From [Clostridium] symbiosum (lineage in GTDB: Bacteria > Bacillota > Clostridia > Lachnospirales > Lachnospiraceae): a stretch of DNA of 41,743 nucleotides. The position numbers and the translations under genes were made by a program. The DNA lies in NCBI GenBank assembly GCA_021769625.1, contig JAETSN010000034.1, positions 1 to 41,743 of the forward strand, given 5' to 3'. Of this stretch, positions 38,701-41,743 are shown piece after piece. The number at the start of each line of letters is the position of its first letter. Position 1 is the stretch's first letter. The notes under the pieces are model-generated. The model saw only the letters and a list, made by a program, of their open reading frames with translations, was not told the DNA's origin and searched no databases.

Positions 38701-41394
38701 ATGAGTATAAAAGCACACATGGTCTGCCACACACATTGGGACAGAGAGTGGTATTTGACAAGAGAAGAATTCAGAACAAAACTGGTACGTCTGATAGATG
38801 GCCTGCTGGATATTATAGAGACTGTTCCGGAGTATGTTTCTTTTATGCTGGACGGACAGACGATCGCGATCGAAGATTATCTTGCGATAAAACCTTACCG
38901 GAGGGAGGAACTGTTCGGGGCATTGAAATCGGGAAAGATCATCTGCGGACCATGGTATATTCTCCCGGATGAACTGTTGATCAGCGGCGAGTCCCATATC
39001 CGGAATTATATGAAAGGGACGGAAGTGGTGAAAGAATGCGGCGGGAAAATGGAAACGGCATATCTTCCGGATTCGTTTGGACACCCGGCTCAGATGCCCC
39101 AGATCGTGGAAGGACTGGGTATGAATACGATGGTCTTCTGGCGCGGGGTTTCCCATGCGGTGGAGAAGACGGAATTCTACTGGGAGTCTCCATTTTCGGA
39201 TGCCAGGATTTTGTGTGTACATATGCCGCACGGTTATGGAAACTGCGGAAATCTGAGTGATGATATGGATGTCACGGTGCCGAGAGTGCAGGAGCTGATC
39301 GGGAGCCTGGGCGCCAGAGCAACGACAGATCTGGTGCTTTTGATGAATGGATCAGATCACATTGTCGGACAGAAAAATATCGGCAGGATCGTAGAACAGC
39401 TGAACCGGCAGCTGGCAGGATGCCGCATTGTATTGTCTACCATGGAGGATTACCTTAAGGAATTGAAAGAGAATCTGGGAGAGCTTCCCGTATTTTCCGG
39501 GGAGTTCAGATCGGGGGAGCGTTCCATGCTCTTAGGAGGAACGCTGTCTACCAGAATCTATTTGAAACAGAAAAATGATATCGTGCAGAACAAAGCAGAG
39601 AGATATCTGGAACCGATGTTCGCCATAGAAGCGTTGGGAGGGGGGCAGTATGACAGCAAAGGGTATTTGGATTATATCTGGAAAAAGATCCTGGAGAATC
39701 AGCCCCATGACAGTATTTGCGGATGCAGTATCGATGAAGTGCATCAGGAAATGATGAGCCGGTATGCGTGTGTGGAACAGCTGGAAGATACGCTGATGTC
39801 GGATTTTGTGGTACGGGGAGAAAAAAGGGATCCGTCAGACCATGGGAGAAGGGCGGGGATCTGTCTGTTTGAACCGACGCCGAGATCGACGCCGTCTTAT
39901 GCGGAAATCGATATCTATCTGGATGAAATGCTTGTCCAGGAGGTAAATTTCACAAAGTCGGTCATTGTGGATTATGAGGATCAGATTCAGCATCCCGAAA
40001 TACCTTCCGGGATCCGGATCACGGATGAAAAGGGGAGAGAGATCCCGCATGTCATACTGAAAGCAGAAAAGGCTTATGATACTTTATACCAGGACCATAC
40101 ATCGCCGGAGATCTATAAAGTAAATAAGATCAGGGCGGGAATTTTGCTCCCGGAATTTACATATGGCTGCCATCAGCTTTTTGTTGAACCGGCCGGAGCA
40201 GAGACCGGTGCCCGGACGATATCCCGGGAGTCCTGGATCGAGAACGAGTATTATAGATTGGAACTCAGGGGAAATGAGCTGGTTCTTCTTGATAAACAGA
40301 CGGATCAGGAGTATGAGGGCTTCGCAAAGCTGTCGGATCAGGGGGACGCCGGAGACGAATACACATATTCGTGGCCGGAGACGGATAAAGAATATGGGAT
40401 GGAAGCATGTGAGCTGTCCGTTGAAAAAGAAACAGTGGGAGAACTGGCACAGAGCCTGATCTTAAAAGGAAATTTCCGGATCCCGAAAGAACTGAAGGTA
40501 AACAGGAAGGAAAGAAGTGAAGAATTTGCTGCATGTCCATTTCAGTTCAGATTAACGCTCGTCAGAGGGGTGAATCGAATTGACTGTCACATGGAGCTGG
40601 ATAACCGAGCAAAGGATCACCGCCTTCAGGTACAGATCCCATCGGGAGTGAGAACCGATTCCAGTGAAGCTTATGATATCTTCAATATTACGGAACATCC
40701 TGTGGAAATTCCGGTTCCGGAGGAATGGATGGAGTATCCGCAGTCTGCACATCCGACGCACGGATATATCACGGTGCATGATCGGGATAGGGGCGTGAGC
40801 ATCGGCACGAAAGGTCTGACGGAATATGAGGCGGTGCAGACAGAAAAGACAACAGCGATCAGGCTTACATTATTGAGATGCGTGGGCTGGCTTTCCAGAA
40901 CAGACCTTCTGACAAGGCATGGAAACGGCGGCTGGACGATCGAAACACCGGAAGGACAGTGTTTTGGAAAGCATTCCTTTGACTTTTGTGTGACGTATCA
41001 TGATGATCAGACGCAGAAAGCGTTTGATATGATCGAAAAGTATCGCTATCCGTCTTACCTGAAGCCGATGAAGGAAGGGACTTACAACGGATGGATTTCG
41101 GATGAGACCGGCAGGATGGTCGGTTCTTTGCCGGAGGGGGTTCAGTTATCCGCATTGAAGCCTTCGGAGGACCGGCGGGGAGTGGTTCTGCGTATTTACA
41201 GTATTTCAGAGACGGCACAGAAGGTATCTCTGCCGGTTTCCGGGAGTGTCAGGAATGTATGGATCGCTGATCTGACGGAAAAGAGGAAAGAGAAACTGGA
41301 TGTACAGGAAGGTACTGCAGATTTTGAAATTGCCTCAAAACAGATCATGACGTTATATCTGGAGCTTTCAACAAAGAAGGAGAATGCTGAATGA
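38701..41394 (+). CDS. Alpha-mannosidase, GH38
   Basis: An 897-residue intracellular enzyme of normal GH38 length. The Zn-binding motif HTHWDREWY is at residues 10-18 (His12, Asp14), the nucleophile Asp124 is in YLPDSFGHPAQMPQI and the later zinc His336 in ENQPHDSICGCSIDEVH. The rest is the middle helical domain and a large C-terminal beta-sandwich. It releases alpha-linked mannose, so the locus probably handles mannose-containing oligosaccharides. The ribosome binding site is weak (AAGGATAAGAGAAG). It overlaps the next gene by 4 nt (ATGA). The lack of a signal peptide means the sugars are imported first by the ABC system. Confidence 0.95.
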   Translation: MSIKAHMVCHTHWDREWYLTREEFRTKLVRLIDGLLDIIETVPEYVSFMLDGQTIAIEDYLAIKPYRREELFGALKSGKIICGPWYILPDELLISGESHIRNYMKGTEVVKECGGKMETAYLPDSFGHPAQMPQIVEGLGMNTMVFWRGVSHAVEKTEFYWESPFSDARILCVHMPHGYGNCGNLSDDMDVTVPRVQELIGSLGARATTDLVLLMNGSDHIVGQKNIGRIVEQLNRQLAGCRIVLSTMEDYLKELKENLGELPVFSGEFRSGERSMLLGGTLSTRIYLKQKNDIVQNKAERYLEPMFAIEALGGGQYDSKGYLDYIWKKILENQPHDSICGCSIDEVHQEMMSRYACVEQLEDTLMSDFVVRGEKRDPSDHGRRAGICLFEPTPRSTPSYAEIDIYLDEMLVQEVNFTKSVIVDYEDQIQHPEIPSGIRITDEKGREIPHVILKAEKAYDTLYQDHTSPEIYKVNKIRAGILLPEFTYGCHQLFVEPAGAETGARTISRESWIENEYYRLELRGNELVLLDKQTDQEYEGFAKLSDQGDAGDEYTYSWPETDKEYGMEACELSVEKETVGELAQSLILKGNFRIPKELKVNRKERSEEFAACPFQFRLTLVRGVNRIDCHMELDNRAKDHRLQVQIPSGVRTDSSEAYDIFNITEHPVEIPVPEEWMEYPQSAHPTHGYITVHDRDRGVSIGTKGLTEYEAVQTEKTTAIRLTLLRCVGWLSRTDLLTRHGNGGWTIETPEGQCFGKHSFDFCVTYHDDQTQKAFDMIEKYRYPSYLKPMKEGTYNGWISDETGRMVGSLPEGVQLSALKPSEDRRGVVLRIYSISETAQKVSLPVSGSVRNVWIADLTEKRKEKLDVQEGTADFEIASKQIMTLYLELSTKKENAE

Positions 41395-41743
41395 GATACA
41401 AAGAGGATATCGATATTGTGCGGAAGAGATTGTATGCGTTTTGGGACAGAGAGCTGATAGACAGGGTGCTGGTGTCTGTGATTGCTCCCAAAGAGAGGGG
41501 AAAGAATATCTCGATGTTTCATAACTCCGAAGATCTGACAGGACGCCCGGAAGAACTTCGAAAATACTGGGAGGATCCCGAAACGATATATCGAAATAAT
41601 ATCGAGAGGTTGGAGAACACGTTTTTGGGGGGAGAAACCCTTCCGATCATTTTCCAGAATTATGGAACCAGCGGGCATTGCAATTATTTCGGGGCGGTCC
41701 CTTCCTATGGAAATGATACGATCTGGTTTGATCCGGTATGGAG
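41391..41743 (+). CDS. Partial ORF, URO-D-like protein (tentative)
   Basis: Open from the ATG at 41391, which overlaps the mannosidase stop, through to the window edge (117 codons, no stop). It begins MRYKEDIDIVRKRLYAFWDR and continues ELIDRVLVSVIAP, LRKYWEDPETIYRNNIERLE and NYFGAVPSYGNDTIWFDPVW. That pattern resembles uroporphyrinogen-decarboxylase-like proteins of unknown function found beside glycosidases in gut bacteria, but the call is tentative because the gene is cut. AAGGAG is present 10 nt upstream. As part of the operon it probably serves the same sugar pathway. Confidence 0.6.
   Translation, partial: MRYKEDIDIVRKRLYAFWDRELIDRVLVSVIAPKERGKNISMFHNSEDLTGRPEELRKYWEDPETIYRNNIERLENTFLGGETLPIIFQNYGTSGHCNYFGAVPSYGNDTIWFDPVW

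Overview
The window looks like chromosomal DNA of a Gram-positive gut or anaerobic clostridium, most likely a Lachnospiraceae relative. The reasons are strong AGGAGG-type ribosome binding sites, sigma-A promoters with 17-bp spacers, a lysine (L-box) riboswitch, a class III fructose-bisphosphatase, a two-gene SufC/SufB-D system, an MgtE magnesium transporter and several small unnamed proteins of the kind that recur in that family. This taxonomic call is inference from gene content, not from a search.

Layout, left to right. (1) 1-1016: the trailer-side part of a type I-C-like CRISPR array (one partial repeat, 15 repeats, 15 spacers). One spacer is duplicated, and one reads in frame as a phage large-terminase motif. 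The array is fused directly to a truncated IS3-family element (1017 to about 1690). (2) 2.1-3.7 kb: three small unnamed genes. (3) 3.86-6.1 kb: a regulator fusing an AraC-type helix-turn-helix to a GNAT domain, translationally coupled to a MATE exporter. (4) 6.2-8.6 kb: tRNA-Thr and tRNA-Ala on the minus strand, a nicotinamidase-like hydrolase, a DUF1643 protein and two small unknowns. (5) 8.6-10.4 kb: minimal iron-sulfur assembly pair SufC plus SufB/D. (6) 10.5-13.4 kb: class A penicillin-binding protein on the minus strand, with a promoter running into two tandem palindromes. (7) 13.6-18.0 kb: YigZ/IMPACT protein, MgtE with a 5' leader that holds a small overlapping ORF, a MITE-like element, and BipA/TypA. 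(8) 18.1-21.7 kb: SPFH protein, NAD-kinase-fold protein, NUDIX plus winged-helix protein and a DUF2871 membrane protein. (9) 21.7-27.5 kb: a small Cys/His-rich protein, a double OB-fold SSB-like protein, a lysine riboswitch, dapA, dapB and class III fbp. (10) 27.6-31.4 kb: a repetitive lipoprotein, a large unknown exported protein, an orphan eukaryotic-type HisA and a cold-shock protein. (11) 31.5 kb to the end: a glycan-utilisation locus with a LacI regulator, an unknown protein and a GH35/42-like glycosidase on the minus strand, divergent from an ABC sugar importer (binding protein and two permeases), a GH38 alpha-mannosidase and a partial gene that runs off the window.

How the parts work together. 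In region 11 the same palindrome (7-1-7, TGTTACA/TGTAACA arms) overlaps the -10 element of the LacI gene and of the glycosidase operon, so LacI probably represses both itself and the locus. In region 9 the riboswitch should attenuate dapA, and possibly dapB, when lysine is plentiful. Region 8, and perhaps the nicotinamidase-like gene of region 4, points to NAD metabolism. Regions 5 to 9 otherwise carry housekeeping genes separated by clear intrinsic terminators.

The most interesting places are the SPFH/NAD-kinase-like/NUDIX cassette, the glycan locus with its shared operator and unknown partner genes, the palindromes placed at transcription starts (3872-3907 and 13312-13384), the mgtE leader ORF, the orphan eukaryotic-type HisA, and the CRISPR array cut off by the insertion sequence. 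No cas genes lie in the window; they would be expected to the left.
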